Shown: one piece after another, positions 53,379-63,287 of the stretch | How the letters are laid out: each line of letters opens with the position of its first letter | How positions within the stretch are numbered: the stretch's first letter is position 1 | Origin: Winogradskyella vincentii | Lineage (GTDB): Bacteria; Bacteroidota; Bacteroidia; Flavobacteriales; Flavobacteriaceae | DNA length: 64,000 bases | Direction: 5' to 3' | Assembly: GCF_020166345.1 (NCBI RefSeq) | Contig: NZ_JAIUJS010000003.1 | Span: 310,001-374,000 of the forward strand | Program-made: the position numbers and the translations under genes | The notes under the pieces: generated by a model | What the model was told of the DNA's origin: nothing | The model's database searches: none | What the model saw: the letters and a program-made list of their open reading frames with translations, nothing else

Positions 53379-54018
53379 TTAAGCGATCGTCCTAGTTGAA
53401 GGACATTTAGTGCACCAATATAATTATTCTTTTTATTCTATCAAGGATTTGATCAAGTACAGATTGTTATTCCTTATGGTATTACTAGATTAATTATGTC
53501 GTAAACGTCATCTTTAAAAAAGATTTTTTTTAAAATATTTATAATTATGAGGCAAATTATTACATCTATAATGACCAAATTAAAAAGCATATAGATAGAT
53601 TCTATATAAGTATATATCTATGATTATGTAGAATACCGCTTACAGCGCTATTAGCTTTACTATGTAAATGTTTTATAATTTATATTATGTAAAATAGTAT
53701 TTGTAAAGAATAAACCATGAAACGTCCACTCTGTATCTTCATATCATCATCCACTGGATCATAATATTCAGATAGTATGTAAAATAGTATATGTGTAATT
53801 CTTGACTGTACTTCCCTATAATATAAGTTGATGATTAAGTAACTATAATATTACTATGTGTCGGTAGTATTCGTAAATAAAGGATTACATTATTAGCATC
53901 CCTATATAAAATAGTTTGTATTTCAACGAAAAATTTAAGAATTATGTTAATTATATAAAGCAATAATTATATTTGATTGCCCTCTTTTCCCCTCACAGAC
54001 TAATAAAACTTAACCTAA
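53379..54018. other. Gene-free, very AT-rich interval of 640 bases with short direct repeats
   Basis: No credible coding frame is seen on either strand. TATGTAAAATAGTAT occurs at 53686-53700 and again at 53776-53790, and a related TATATAAAATAGTTT is at 53903-53917. A -7 box TATATTTG (53968-53975) lies about 44 bases before the next plus-strand gene. The purpose of the rest is unknown. It holds the promoters of both divergent genes. Confidence 0.55.
53968..53975 (+). promoter_or_regulatory. Probable -7 element of the VTT-domain protein gene
   Basis: TATATTTG matches TAnnTTTG exactly, 44 bases before the ATG at 54019. A TTG at the right distance was not found. Confidence 0.5.
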
Positions 54019-54639
54019 ATGAAACCTACACGTTCACGATCTAACTCGGATAAAACCCGAATTCAATTACTACATCAATACTATTCTTACACCGGATTTT
54101 ATGAATTTGTCTGGATTGCAATAAAAAATGCCTTCCCATATATTGTTGGTTTTATTGCTGCAGTAGTTACTGCGAATCAATTTATTGATGTAAATGCAAC
54201 TTTAGCACGTGTAACAGAACTTTTACCAGTTTATGGTGTATTAGGTTTCTTCTTTGTTTCAGAAACTATACTTGGTCTTGTACCTCCTGAGATATTTATC
54301 GCCTGGTCTGGTAATATGCCAAGACCATGGATGTATTTAAGTATTTTGGCGTTATTGTCTTATTCTGGTGGATTAATGGCCTATTGGTTAGGTAAATTTA
54401 TGACCTCAATGCCTGCTGTTCATAACTATTTAGAGGTGAAAATGGCAAAACAACTGAGAAATTCTAAAAAATGGGGTGGCATACTAATCGTAATAGGTGC
54501 TTTATTACCAGTTCCATTCGCAGTATCATGCATGACTGCAGGTATCATTAAATACCCTTTTAAAAGCGTTGTGTATTATGGCTCGTTACGCATGGTGCGT
54601 ATATTTGCCTATGGTTTTGTTGTTTTCAGTATGCTTTAA
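54019..54639 (+). CDS. DedA/VTT-domain (SNARE-associated) membrane protein
   Basis: The 206-residue protein has about five membrane segments. It contains the VTT-type stretches VYGVLGFFFVSETILGLVPPEIFIAWSG and GALLPVPFAVSCMTAGIIKYPF, with the conserved Glu and Pro residues and re-entrant loop character. DedA/VTT proteins flip phospholipids or undecaprenyl phosphate and support membrane integrity. The N-terminal 40 residues are basic and hydrophilic. It is convergent with a protease gene, 15 bases apart, with no terminator. Confidence 0.82.
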   Translation: MKPTRSRSNSDKTRIQLLHQYYSYTGFYEFVWIAIKNAFPYIVGFIAAVVTANQFIDVNATLARVTELLPVYGVLGFFFVSETILGLVPPEIFIAWSGNMPRPWMYLSILALLSYSGGLMAYWLGKFMTSMPAVHNYLEVKMAKQLRNSKKWGGILIVIGALLPVPFAVSCMTAGIIKYPFKSVVYYGSLRMVRIFAYGFVVFSML

Positions 54640-54654
54640 ATAGATAATTGGTTA

Positions 54655-56322
54655 TTAGCCTTTATTCATTTTATCAAGTGCTCTTTGTGCACTTTTTGCC
54701 TCAGGACTATCTGGTGCTAATTCAATGACCTTATTGTAGCATGCTTTGGCTTGCTCATAATTCTTCTCATATCTTAAGGCATCACCAAAATTATTCCAGG
54801 ATAAAACAGAATTAGGAAATGCTTGTGTGGTTAATGACATGACAAATACAGCACCTGAGTTACGTTCGCCACCAATCATGTTATAAGCCACTCTGTTAAA
54901 CTGGTCTTCAAAATCCATAAAGGCATAGCGCTCATCTTTTACCATGGCCATAGCATCTTCCTTAACACGTTCCATCTGCCCTGTCATAAATAAATTAGTA
55001 AGATGCTCCATAGGATCTAGCACAAAACCATCAGAATTAAAACTCAGTGTTTTCTCCAAAACTGGGTCTTCATTGGCCACATACTCAGCAAAAGTCATTT
55101 CTACTGGTACATGTGGTACTGTGGCATCTCCATTTTCCCACTGTGGTTTGTCTTGCCACCACGCAAAAGATAAATACACTGGCGTTTTGCTATTTGGTAA
55201 GGTTACCCTTCTATTATCGCCATAAAAGTTTATGTTCTCACCACTTGGCTCACCAATAAAAACCACATTGGTATAGTTGTCCAGCTCATTTATTAGATTT
55301 TGACAGGCCGAAAACGTACGTCTACCAACAATTACAAACAAATGACCTGGTTTATTAATCTTTTCAGACTTTATGATACCAGTGACTATAGGTTTGTTTT
55401 TGTAATTATTACCGCCTCCATTTAAACGTACATCCAAAATAAGTTTCTCAACATCGTTGTTTTCAATAAAATCAAAAACCTTAGCATAAAACGTTGGTAT
55501 ATCCTCTGAAGGATCATCTTGAATCTGGCTATGTCTTATATAAAGTGCCTTTTGTTCTGGTAAATATTCTTGATAATATATCTTATCTAAAGACTTTAGG
55601 TAATTTGGTATAACATCTTGTATTCTAGAGCTTAACCACTCCCCTTCTTGCTTTATATATCCATAATTTGTAGGCATGGCATCTGGTGATACTGAGCTTA
55701 AGGTATGGTCGAAGGGTTTACCATCTTTTTCAACCGTAATAGTTACAGTCTGTGTATAACTTTTGGTGATTCCTTGTGCATGTAATATTTCTGGAATTGC
55801 TAAATAACCTACACCATAAGCCTTATAAAATTGATCGTTCTCAACTGGGAAAACAGGTTTAACACGTTGCAATGCCTCTTCTGTTGCCACACCTTCTACT
55901 GCTATAAGCTTCGCTCCTAGTATATCCTTGTGGTTTTGATGCGTGCCTTCTATATAAACGCCATCTTTAAAGTGGTATAAGTTTATGGGTAGCTTATGAT
56001 ATTTTACGGTTCCACCTCTAAAACCAACTAAAGTATGACCATATTTAAAAAGTGCCACAATTCTGGCTAAGCCTACTAAAACCTCATGGTCTTGCATGTT
56101 TGGTATGGCTTCATGGAGTTTTTCAACTTCAGCATTAAACGTCTCTGAAGAAACTTTTTTAAACAAAAAAGGGTATTTCTCGTTAACCGTATTTTGAAGA
56201 AATCGCAGATCTTCCTGCCATTCTGTAGCAGTCGTGGCATTTTGCGCATTGATTGGCACAACTAATAAGGAAGCTAAAACTAAAAAGATTACATACAATG
56301 GATGATTGATTGGTGGTTTCAT
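54655..56322 (-). CDS. Secreted S41-like protease with C-terminal TPR
   Basis: The 555-residue protein has a signal peptide (about residues 1-26, INAQ). The middle has an S41 peptidase-like core with LILDVRLNGGGNN (about 305-320) and GRRTFSACQNLIN, where the Ser is the likely nucleophile. The last 40-60 residues (SWNNFGDALRYEKNYEQAKACYNKVIELAPDSPEAK) are a tetratricopeptide repeat, an interaction module. It resembles the interphotoreceptor retinoid-binding protein-like S41 branch. Action in the periplasm or outside the cell is likely. The substrate is unknown. Confidence 0.82.
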   Translation of the reverse strand: MKPPINHPLYVIFLVLASLLVVPINAQNATTATEWQEDLRFLQNTVNEKYPFLFKKVSSETFNAEVEKLHEAIPNMQDHEVLVGLARIVALFKYGHTLVGFRGGTVKYHKLPINLYHFKDGVYIEGTHQNHKDILGAKLIAVEGVATEEALQRVKPVFPVENDQFYKAYGVGYLAIPEILHAQGITKSYTQTVTITVEKDGKPFDHTLSSVSPDAMPTNYGYIKQEGEWLSSRIQDVIPNYLKSLDKIYYQEYLPEQKALYIRHSQIQDDPSEDIPTFYAKVFDFIENNDVEKLILDVRLNGGGNNYKNKPIVTGIIKSEKINKPGHLFVIVGRRTFSACQNLINELDNYTNVVFIGEPSGENINFYGDNRRVTLPNSKTPVYLSFAWWQDKPQWENGDATVPHVPVEMTFAEYVANEDPVLEKTLSFNSDGFVLDPMEHLTNLFMTGQMERVKEDAMAMVKDERYAFMDFEDQFNRVAYNMIGGERNSGAVFVMSLTTQAFPNSVLSWNNFGDALRYEKNYEQAKACYNKVIELAPDSPEAKSAQRALDKMNKG

Positions 56323-56713
56323 AAGATTGATTTTTTGATTGATTGATGTTTTACAAATAGAATATAAGAAATATAGGGCATTTCTTAACCTATTTATTTT
56401 AATAAATAGACAAGCTAATCTTCAATTTGTTACAGTTTTAAATAATTTATGATGACATTTTTAAATGTCTTCGATATAATTATAGTTGGCTATTAATCAA
56501 AGTTATTAGTTATTTAGTTAGATGGTTAACCCTAGAATTGGACGATATATTTCTAGGGTTTTTCATTTAAGGTTCATAAGTTATTAACAATCATTACTTT
56601 ATGTTATATAAACTGATCAAAATCATTTCAGATATCACACTTCTTTATTTACTTGGCGCCAACTAATCAGTATGATTAGAAATCAATTATTCATTAACTA
56701 ATAACATATAAGC
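56323..56713. other. Divergent intergenic region of 391 bases with an orphan terminator
   Basis: No sizeable coding frame is present. The most striking element is a plus-strand hairpin with a T tail at 56528-56563, although no gene lies upstream on that strand. A 15-codon frame (56449-56496, MMTFLNVFDIIIVGY) precedes it, but nothing in it signals a function. Confidence 0.5.
56526..56565 (+). terminator. Orphan terminator upstream of the NTF2-like gene
   Basis: AACCCTAGAA (56528-56537) pairs perfectly with TTCTAGGGTT (56551-56560), followed by TTTTC. No gene on the plus strand ends before it, so it may attenuate the NTF2-like gene or end a small RNA. Confidence 0.7.
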
Positions 56714-57094
56714 ATGGTAACAATCATTAATAAAAAATTTGTTGAAGAATATTGGGAAGCCATCAGTGGAAAAGCTAAAACACCGGAGCTGAGCAATATT
56801 TACGTAAGTGATCCTGAACTTTTAGGGCATATAGCTTTTTTTGAAGCTGCATTCCCTAAGTACGAGCTTTTTGCAGATGATTACATATGTGAAGATGATA
56901 AAGTAGTTGTTAGAGCACGATTTAAAGGTGTTCACAAAGGAGAATTAATGGGTATCCCTCCTACCAATAAAACGGTTGAGTTTCCTTTTACAATTATCTA
57001 TCAAATCACAGATGAAAAAATCAGCAAGAGTTGGTTATTCGCAGACATGATGGAAATTAAGAATCAAATTAGAATTAATCCTAGCCTTAATTAG
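56714..57094 (+). CDS. NTF2/SnoaL-like protein
   Basis: The 126-residue protein has the pattern of the NTF2-like fold used by SnoaL ester cyclases. This includes VEEYWEAISGKAKT, ADDYICEDDKVVVRARFKGVHKGELMGIPPTNKTVEFPFTIIYQI (quoted by parts: VVVRARFKGVHKGE and MGIPPTNKTVEF) and KISKSWLFADM. Such proteins act on polyketides or bind small molecules, and many are unassigned. It is flanked by look-alike hairpins. Substrate unknown. Confidence 0.8.
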   Translation: MVTIINKKFVEEYWEAISGKAKTPELSNIYVSDPELLGHIAFFEAAFPKYELFADDYICEDDKVVVRARFKGVHKGELMGIPPTNKTVEFPFTIIYQITDEKISKSWLFADMMEIKNQIRINPSLN

Positions 57095-57129
57095 TTGGCT
57101 TTAGTTTCCTGTAAACTAATTCTGCGAAA

Positions 57130-57168
57130 ATAAAACCCTAGGCGTTAGTATTGAGCCTAGGGTTTTTC
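57130..57168. terminator. Bidirectional terminator between the NTF2-like gene and the VPS10-type gene
   Basis: AAAACCCTAGGC (57132-57143) pairs perfectly with GCCTAGGGTTTT (57155-57166). A residues on the left and T on the right allow both convergent genes to end here. It shares AACCCTAG and CTAGGGTTTTTC with the hairpin at 56528-56563. Confidence 0.88.
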
Positions 57169-57205
57169 TATTGCTGCATCCCTTTATAGAGATGCATTAA
57201 TTCTA

Positions 57206-60200
57206 CTAGTTTTTAATGAGACCTTGGCCTTCAATCCATGGCGCTCCAGCTTCTTTTAAACGCTTCTCAATATTAGGAAGTGTTGTCTCAGACACAGTTT
57301 TTAATTTTGTTTTTACCTCATTAAGTTGCTTTTTAACACGCTCTAATAAGGCTTTGTGTGTTCCTGTTGGACCATATGTATTACCCAAGGCACGTCCAAT
57401 TCCACCACCATCATTTGCTGTTGGATTAGATTTTTCGCCTATTTGACCTTTAACCGCATCTCCACTCAATGTTTTTTGAATCGCTAGCAATTGTAGTCTA
57501 GCATCATTAATATCACGTAACAAGGCATCATTAGGTGCTGTAGTTTTATTCGCAGCGCGTTTCATAGCACCTACTTTTTGCATCTGTTGGTTCATTAGCA
57601 TATTTGTTGCCGTGAGATCTTGTTGAAATGTGAATACAGAATTTCTAAAATCGTTCATCTCATCGTATGATTTTCTTGGTAACGCTCCATCATACATTGG
57701 CACCACATTAAATGTTTGTGGCCCTTGCAAAGTAGTTGTTACACCATCTACACGTTTCACTAATGTTGCAGTATAAGTTCCTGGCGTAACCATAATATTA
57801 CCAGTACCAATACCATCACCTTTTTGTGATAAACGCTCTCCTCGCTTATTAGGATAATTGAGTTTCCAATTCACACGATTGAACCCTTTTTTATTGGTTC
57901 CTTTTATTGTGTTTACTATGTTTCCATTAGAATCCTTAATTATAAAGAGAACCAAAGGACCATCTTGGTTAATTTCTTTTTCTAATGCTTCCCATCCAGG
58001 GAAATCCGTATTGGTTTTTTCTCGTTTTTTACGTTCGTCCTTAAGCGATTTAACGGAATCAGCCATATAGTACGTAAATCGTGCTCCAAAAGGTGCATTT
58101 GGTGCCTTATACTCTGCATCACCTTGACTACCTACTCTACTCGCTTCTCTATACCAATATGCATCCTTAGTAGGAAACAATGTTGCTTCTTGAGATAACA
58201 TAGATGGATTAAAATTTCGTAACGGTGTAATATCATCTAGAATAAAGAACCCTCTACCAAATGATGCCGCAACCAAATCATTTTCACGTCTTTGAATGGT
58301 AATATCTCTAAAAGAAATAGTAGGTACTCCTCCACTTAATTTCACCCAATTATCACCACCATTATACGTGAAATAAACACCGTACTCAGTTGCTGCAAAC
58401 ATGAGATTCTTATCCACATGATCTTGTACCAATCGCCAAACTAATAATCGTTCTGGTAAATCACCATTTATAATTTTCCAGTTTTTACCCTTATCTGTAC
58501 TTTTTAAGATGTAAGGTTTGTAATCGCCGTATTTATGATTGTCTACAGCAGCATAAACCACATTAGCATCAAATAAATCAGCACGAACATCATTAACAAA
58601 CGGAACGTGGCCTAATCCTTTAATTGAACTTAAATTGAATTTTCTCCAAGTAGTTCCGCCATCTTCTGTTGTTTGAATAATACCATCATCAGTACCTGCA
58701 TAAATAAGCCCTTCTTGTTTTGGTGATTCAGCTAAAGAAGTAATGGTATTATAGTTGGACATTGCACCTACATCCCATGCATTATCCCAACTTTGTTGTT
58801 TTCCATAATATGGAATGGTCATACGCTCTTGATTCAAAGTCAGGTCAGTTGAAATTGGAGTCCAATCATCTCCTCTATTATCTGAACGCCAAACACGCTG
58901 TGAAGCAAAATATAAACGCGTAGGATCGTGTGGACTCACTAAAATTGGTGCATCCCAATTGAATCTTTCAAAAGGATCTCCTTCCCTAGCCTGAGGCTGA
59001 ATGAAGACGGTTTCCTTTGTAGTTTGGTCAATTCGCCAAAGTGCGCCTTGTTGAAACTCACCATATGTTATATTTGGATTTCCTGGCTCTATAGCGGATT
59101 GATGGCCGTCTGCACCCAATGTTTTCCACCAATCAGAATTGGTAATACCATCAGAATAGGTAGTCTGTGAAGGTCCACCATGCGAGCCATTGTCTTGGGT
59201 ACCACCATATATTTTATAGAATGGTTCTGAATCATCTACTGCTAATTTAAAATACTGGGTTATTGGTAAATTTCTAATATATTTCCAGCTTTTTGTTAAA
59301 TCGAAACTCTCATACAAACCACCATCAGTTCCAAACAATACATAGTTAGGATCTGATGCTTTGAATGCCATGGCATGACTATCAACATGCTTATTCTTTT
59401 CATTCATTGTGTAGAACGTTTTACCGTGATCATCAGAAATTTGCACGTAGTTGTTCATTAAAAACAATTTACCTTCATGATGTGGAGAGGCATATAATTC
59501 TTGATAGTAGTGTGGACCTGTACCACCAGAGACTGCATCAGATTGTTTCTTCCACGATGCACCTCTGTTTGTTGACATAAACACACCACCTTCTCTTCGA
59601 TTTAACTCAATAGCAGCATAAATAACATCTGGATTAAAAGGTGAAATAGCTAACCCTATTTTACCGAGATTAGAACTAGGTATTCCCTTTGTTAATTTAG
59701 TCCATGTATCACCACCATCTGTACTTTTATAAATACCTGATCCTGGTCCTCCGCCTAAGTAACCAGCAACAGTACGATGACGTTGCCAAGTAGCAGAATA
59801 AAGCACATCTGGATTGCGTGGATCAATGACCATATCAGTGGCACCAACCCATTTATCATCACCTAAAGTTCTTTTCCAAGATTTACCACCATCAACTGAT
59901 TTATAGACTCCTCTTTCACCACCTGAAGTCCATAAAGGGCCTTGGGAAACGACCCAAATTACATTTGAGTCTTCTGGGTGAACAACAATCTTTGAGATAT
60001 GTTCTGAAGCTTTTAAACCCATGTTCTTCCATGAAGCACCATCATCATGACTCACATAAACACCATCTCCAAAAGCCACATGTCGACCACCAACATTTTC
60101 ACCGGTACCAACCCAAATAGTATGAGGATTGCTTGGGTCAATTGTTATTGCACCAATGGAATAGGACGCTTGTTTGTCAAAAATTGGTTTCCAAGTTGTA

Positions 60201-60430
60201 CCTGAGTTTGTCGTCTTCCAAACACCACCAGATCCTACGGCTATGTACCAAACATTTTCATTATCTGGATGCATAGCAATATCAGCAATCCTACCAGAAG
60301 TGAATGCTGGTCCAATATTTCGCATTTTAAGACCACTGAAGGTTTTACTATCAATATCCTGAGCTTGTGCAGGAAAAGTAATTATGAGCAAAAACACCCA
60401 TAACATACCCCATTTCAAAATTGATTTCAT
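57206..60430 (-). CDS. Secreted VPS10/sortilin-type beta-propeller glycosyl hydrolase-like protein
   Basis: The 1074-residue protein has a signal peptide (about 1-23, PAQAQ). About ten Asp-box/BNR motifs (S-x-D-x-G-x-[ST]-W, for example SVDGGKSW, STDGGDTW, SDNRGDDW, TEDGGTTW, STDKGKNW) spread over residues 80-720, giving a propeller like VPS10/sortilin or exo-sialidase-like enzymes. The C-terminal third (FIIKDSNGNIVNTIKG, GTYTATLVK) is an FlgD-like Ig domain followed by helices. No T9SS sorting domain is seen. It is a paralogue of the partial gene at 63288-64000. It lies 36 bases after an S9 peptidase gene on the same strand, probably in one operon. Confidence 0.85.
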   Translation of the reverse strand: MKSILKWGMLWVFLLIITFPAQAQDIDSKTFSGLKMRNIGPAFTSGRIADIAMHPDNENVWYIAVGSGGVWKTTNSGTTWKPIFDKQASYSIGAITIDPSNPHTIWVGTGENVGGRHVAFGDGVYVSHDDGASWKNMGLKASEHISKIVVHPEDSNVIWVVSQGPLWTSGGERGVYKSVDGGKSWKRTLGDDKWVGATDMVIDPRNPDVLYSATWQRHRTVAGYLGGGPGSGIYKSTDGGDTWTKLTKGIPSSNLGKIGLAISPFNPDVIYAAIELNRREGGVFMSTNRGASWKKQSDAVSGGTGPHYYQELYASPHHEGKLFLMNNYVQISDDHGKTFYTMNEKNKHVDSHAMAFKASDPNYVLFGTDGGLYESFDLTKSWKYIRNLPITQYFKLAVDDSEPFYKIYGGTQDNGSHGGPSQTTYSDGITNSDWWKTLGADGHQSAIEPGNPNITYGEFQQGALWRIDQTTKETVFIQPQAREGDPFERFNWDAPILVSPHDPTRLYFASQRVWRSDNRGDDWTPISTDLTLNQERMTIPYYGKQQSWDNAWDVGAMSNYNTITSLAESPKQEGLIYAGTDDGIIQTTEDGGTTWRKFNLSSIKGLGHVPFVNDVRADLFDANVVYAAVDNHKYGDYKPYILKSTDKGKNWKIINGDLPERLLVWRLVQDHVDKNLMFAATEYGVYFTYNGGDNWVKLSGGVPTISFRDITIQRRENDLVAASFGRGFFILDDITPLRNFNPSMLSQEATLFPTKDAYWYREASRVGSQGDAEYKAPNAPFGARFTYYMADSVKSLKDERKKREKTNTDFPGWEALEKEINQDGPLVLFIIKDSNGNIVNTIKGTNKKGFNRVNWKLNYPNKRGERLSQKGDGIGTGNIMVTPGTYTATLVKRVDGVTTTLQGPQTFNVVPMYDGALPRKSYDEMNDFRNSVFTFQQDLTATNMLMNQQMQKVGAMKRAANKTTAPNDALLRDINDARLQLLAIQKTLSGDAVKGQIGEKSNPTANDGGGIGRALGNTYGPTGTHKALLERVKKQLNEVKTKLKTVSETTLPNIEKRLKEAGAPWIEGQGLIKN

Positions 60431-60466
60431 TTGTTTTATGTTTTGTGGTTGATTTTATTTAGTTTT

Positions 60467-63274
60467 TCAGTCTTTGTCACTTTCTACATAATCATAACCT
60501 TGATTAATGCCTTTTTCAAGGGCAGGCACACCACGATCCATCCAAACAGGTTTAGGTTCTCCTTTTAAATAATGATCAAAAAACTGCGCCATTCTTATAT
60601 TGAAATCCACACGATTTTGCATTTTTAGTGGCCAGTGAGGCTCGTCGTTATAATTCAAGAACCATGAAGGTTTTCCAAGACGTCTTAGACTCACAAAAAA
60701 CTCAATTCCTTGATACCAAGGCACGTGACCATCAGCATCATTATGCATTATTAATAGTGGTGTATTAATTTTATCGATATTGAAAATCGGAGAATTTTCA
60801 ATATAGCGTTGCGGATATTCCCAAGGTGTACCTCCTATTCTACTTTGTGTATGTTCGTATTGGAATTGACGGCTTAGACCTGTCCACCAACGAATACCAC
60901 CATAAGCACTAATCATGTTTGGAACAGGAGCACCAGATTCAGCAGCTTTAAAAATATCTGTTTTGGTAACCAGGTATGCGATTTGATATCCTCCCCAACT
61001 ATGACCTTGAACTCCAATATTATCCTTGTCTATAAAGCCCTTTTCAATTAACATGGTAACTCCTGGAATAACACAGTTAAAAGCACTTTCTCCAGGGTAA
61101 CCATCGCGATAATATACATCTGGATTAAAAATTACATAACCTCTACTTGCATAGAACGGATAGTTTATAGTACTACGACCATAGCTTGGTGCACGATGAC
61201 GATACAATCCATCAGAGCTTTTCTCATAGAAATTAACGATTAATGGGTATTTCTTATTAGGATCGAAATTTTCAGGTTTAATCAACATACCTCTTAAAGA
61301 TTTACCATCTAAAGAGGTCCACTCTACCATTTCTGAAGTTCCCCAGTTATAATCATCTTGCTGTGGATTGGCATCTGTTACTTGCTTTGGTGATTTAAAT
61401 GAAAGATCAGTACTCCAAAAATTAGGAAAATCTGTGAAAGACTGTCTAGTGAACACAAGTCGATTCTTTTTATCGTTTTGTGCCATTGTAAATTGACCAT
61501 AAGAATATGGTCCTTCTACTAATTGTTTCAGTGACTTTCGTTTTGGATTATAACTAGCCGTTCCGCCATATTTATTGCCTTCATTGAATGTGCTTAACAT
61601 CCAATTTTTACTATCAGAAATTGATTTTTCTTCATTATCTAACTTTACATAACGGTAACGAACCTTAGATGCTCTACCATTAGTTAAATTTTCTGATTTT
61701 CCAGTATCAGGATCAAACGACCAAATATCAAAACGATCATAAATCAGGAATTTAGCGTCATTCTCGGTCCACCCTGCATAACCGTAGCTGTATGGGTCAT
61801 CTGGATAATCGTGTAATTCGTTATAAAATTGACGTCCCTTCGTTAATGCAGTATACTTTAAAGTGTTAAGGTTATAAGTATACCAAGTGCTATCCTTTCG
61901 ACTATAGCCATAAAGATAGTTTCCTTTTGGACTTATTGAACTTCCTCCATAAACCTTCTTAGCCATATCAGTACGTTCGCCAGTACTTAGATCTATGCGT
62001 TGCATATCCATTGGACGTTGAGCTGTCCATTGACTCTGCAATAAATAAGGCGTTTGGTTACCTAAAACTGCATATCTACTATTTCCTTCATCACTGTATC
62101 TTGCTAAGTCATATTCTGTATCGGCAACCGGGATCATCTTATTGCTGGTAAAATCGTATAAACTCATATACGCTTTTTTCTTATCGTCTTTTACATCTAA
62201 TTCTTGAACAGTATATAATCTAGGTTCATCATAAGTCCAAACTTCTACGTTAACGATTTCCTCATCAAGTAAGGTTGTGTCTTGAACAATTGGAGTTGTT
62301 CGTAAACCAAAGAATAAGCGGTTTTCATTTTTTGAAAATCTTAATTGTTCATCACTAGAAACCAACATATTTGCGCCATTTCCTTCAGAATCTGCTATTA
62401 ATTTAGCAGTAGTATCTCCTTGATTCCAAGCATAGAGTTTTGGCATTTTTATTAAGCTTTTAGTTGAATCCGCATCTACCACAAATCCAACGCGTCTACC
62501 TGATTCTGATATACCCAACTGAGGATATTTAGTTTTATGGTGACTGGACATTAGCAAGGTCTTAGAGGCTTTATCTACATCATAATGATATACACCACCT
62601 CCAAGGCTATCTACTGTACCTGAAGTTGCATAAACCAGATGATGGCCTTCCTTAGCCATAGCATAGCGATGTACGTATTTAAGAGTGTCTTCAACACCTG
62701 TTTCTAGGTTTCTTATTACCAGATGAAAACCATTGTCTTTAGAGACCTTTTTTAATTTCTTTTTAACTTTAGTGGTATCTTTCTCTTTTGATTTTGAAGT
62801 ATCTTTTTTGGCAGGTTTTGGTGCTTCTAACATATAAGCAACTATTCCCGACCATTTTTCTGGCATTTTATAAGATTTAACATTCGGAATCTTCTGCAGT
62901 GATTTACTATTTAAATTATAAATCAGTAAAGAATCCTTTGGTAAATCTTTCTTTTTCACCTTTTTCCGCTTCATTTCTCTAATACTATCCTTTAAGGCAT
63001 TGACTGCAAACACTACATGTTTAGAATCATATGAAAATGCGCCACCTTTACTGCGTTCATAGGTCATTATTTTTCTGCCATCCATATCTTGTACATGAAG
63101 TGTTTGGTCTTTTTCCTCTGGTCCAAGATTATAAAGCATATAATCACCTGAATTTGAAACTTCAACATTTCTAATACGGTTCCATAAGGCCTTATCTTCA
63201 TGTTGCATTACTTTTTTCTGCGCTGTTGTATTTATCGTAAAGAATAACAGCCCTAAAATCATTAAAATTCTCAT
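60467..63274 (-). CDS. Secreted S9-family peptidase (prolyl oligopeptidase/dipeptidyl peptidase type)
   Basis: The frame opens 21 codons upstream inside the previous gene, but the ATG at 63274 gives a proper signal peptide (MRILMILGLLFFTINTTAQ) and 935 residues. The N-terminal two thirds are a beta-propeller. The C-terminal alpha/beta-hydrolase domain has the nucleophile Ser759 in GVQGHSWGGYQ, the Asp in HNDADGHVPW and the His in DEPHWPLK, a complete S9 triad. It cuts small peptides, often after Pro, in the periplasm or outside. It is between two VPS10-type paralogues. Confidence 0.92.
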   Translation of the reverse strand: MRILMILGLLFFTINTTAQKKVMQHEDKALWNRIRNVEVSNSGDYMLYNLGPEEKDQTLHVQDMDGRKIMTYERSKGGAFSYDSKHVVFAVNALKDSIREMKRKKVKKKDLPKDSLLIYNLNSKSLQKIPNVKSYKMPEKWSGIVAYMLEAPKPAKKDTSKSKEKDTTKVKKKLKKVSKDNGFHLVIRNLETGVEDTLKYVHRYAMAKEGHHLVYATSGTVDSLGGGVYHYDVDKASKTLLMSSHHKTKYPQLGISESGRRVGFVVDADSTKSLIKMPKLYAWNQGDTTAKLIADSEGNGANMLVSSDEQLRFSKNENRLFFGLRTTPIVQDTTLLDEEIVNVEVWTYDEPRLYTVQELDVKDDKKKAYMSLYDFTSNKMIPVADTEYDLARYSDEGNSRYAVLGNQTPYLLQSQWTAQRPMDMQRIDLSTGERTDMAKKVYGGSSISPKGNYLYGYSRKDSTWYTYNLNTLKYTALTKGRQFYNELHDYPDDPYSYGYAGWTENDAKFLIYDRFDIWSFDPDTGKSENLTNGRASKVRYRYVKLDNEEKSISDSKNWMLSTFNEGNKYGGTASYNPKRKSLKQLVEGPYSYGQFTMAQNDKKNRLVFTRQSFTDFPNFWSTDLSFKSPKQVTDANPQQDDYNWGTSEMVEWTSLDGKSLRGMLIKPENFDPNKKYPLIVNFYEKSSDGLYRHRAPSYGRSTINYPFYASRGYVIFNPDVYYRDGYPGESAFNCVIPGVTMLIEKGFIDKDNIGVQGHSWGGYQIAYLVTKTDIFKAAESGAPVPNMISAYGGIRWWTGLSRQFQYEHTQSRIGGTPWEYPQRYIENSPIFNIDKINTPLLIMHNDADGHVPWYQGIEFFVSLRRLGKPSWFLNYNDEPHWPLKMQNRVDFNIRMAQFFDHYLKGEPKPVWMDRGVPALEKGINQGYDYVESDKD

Positions 63275-63287
63275 ATAATTTTTCAGT

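Noticed and set aside
56449-56496. 15-codon frame as an amino-acid leader peptide
   Set aside because: It has no run of one regulatory amino acid, and the downstream gene is not biosynthetic. It is kept only as part of the orphan terminator finding.
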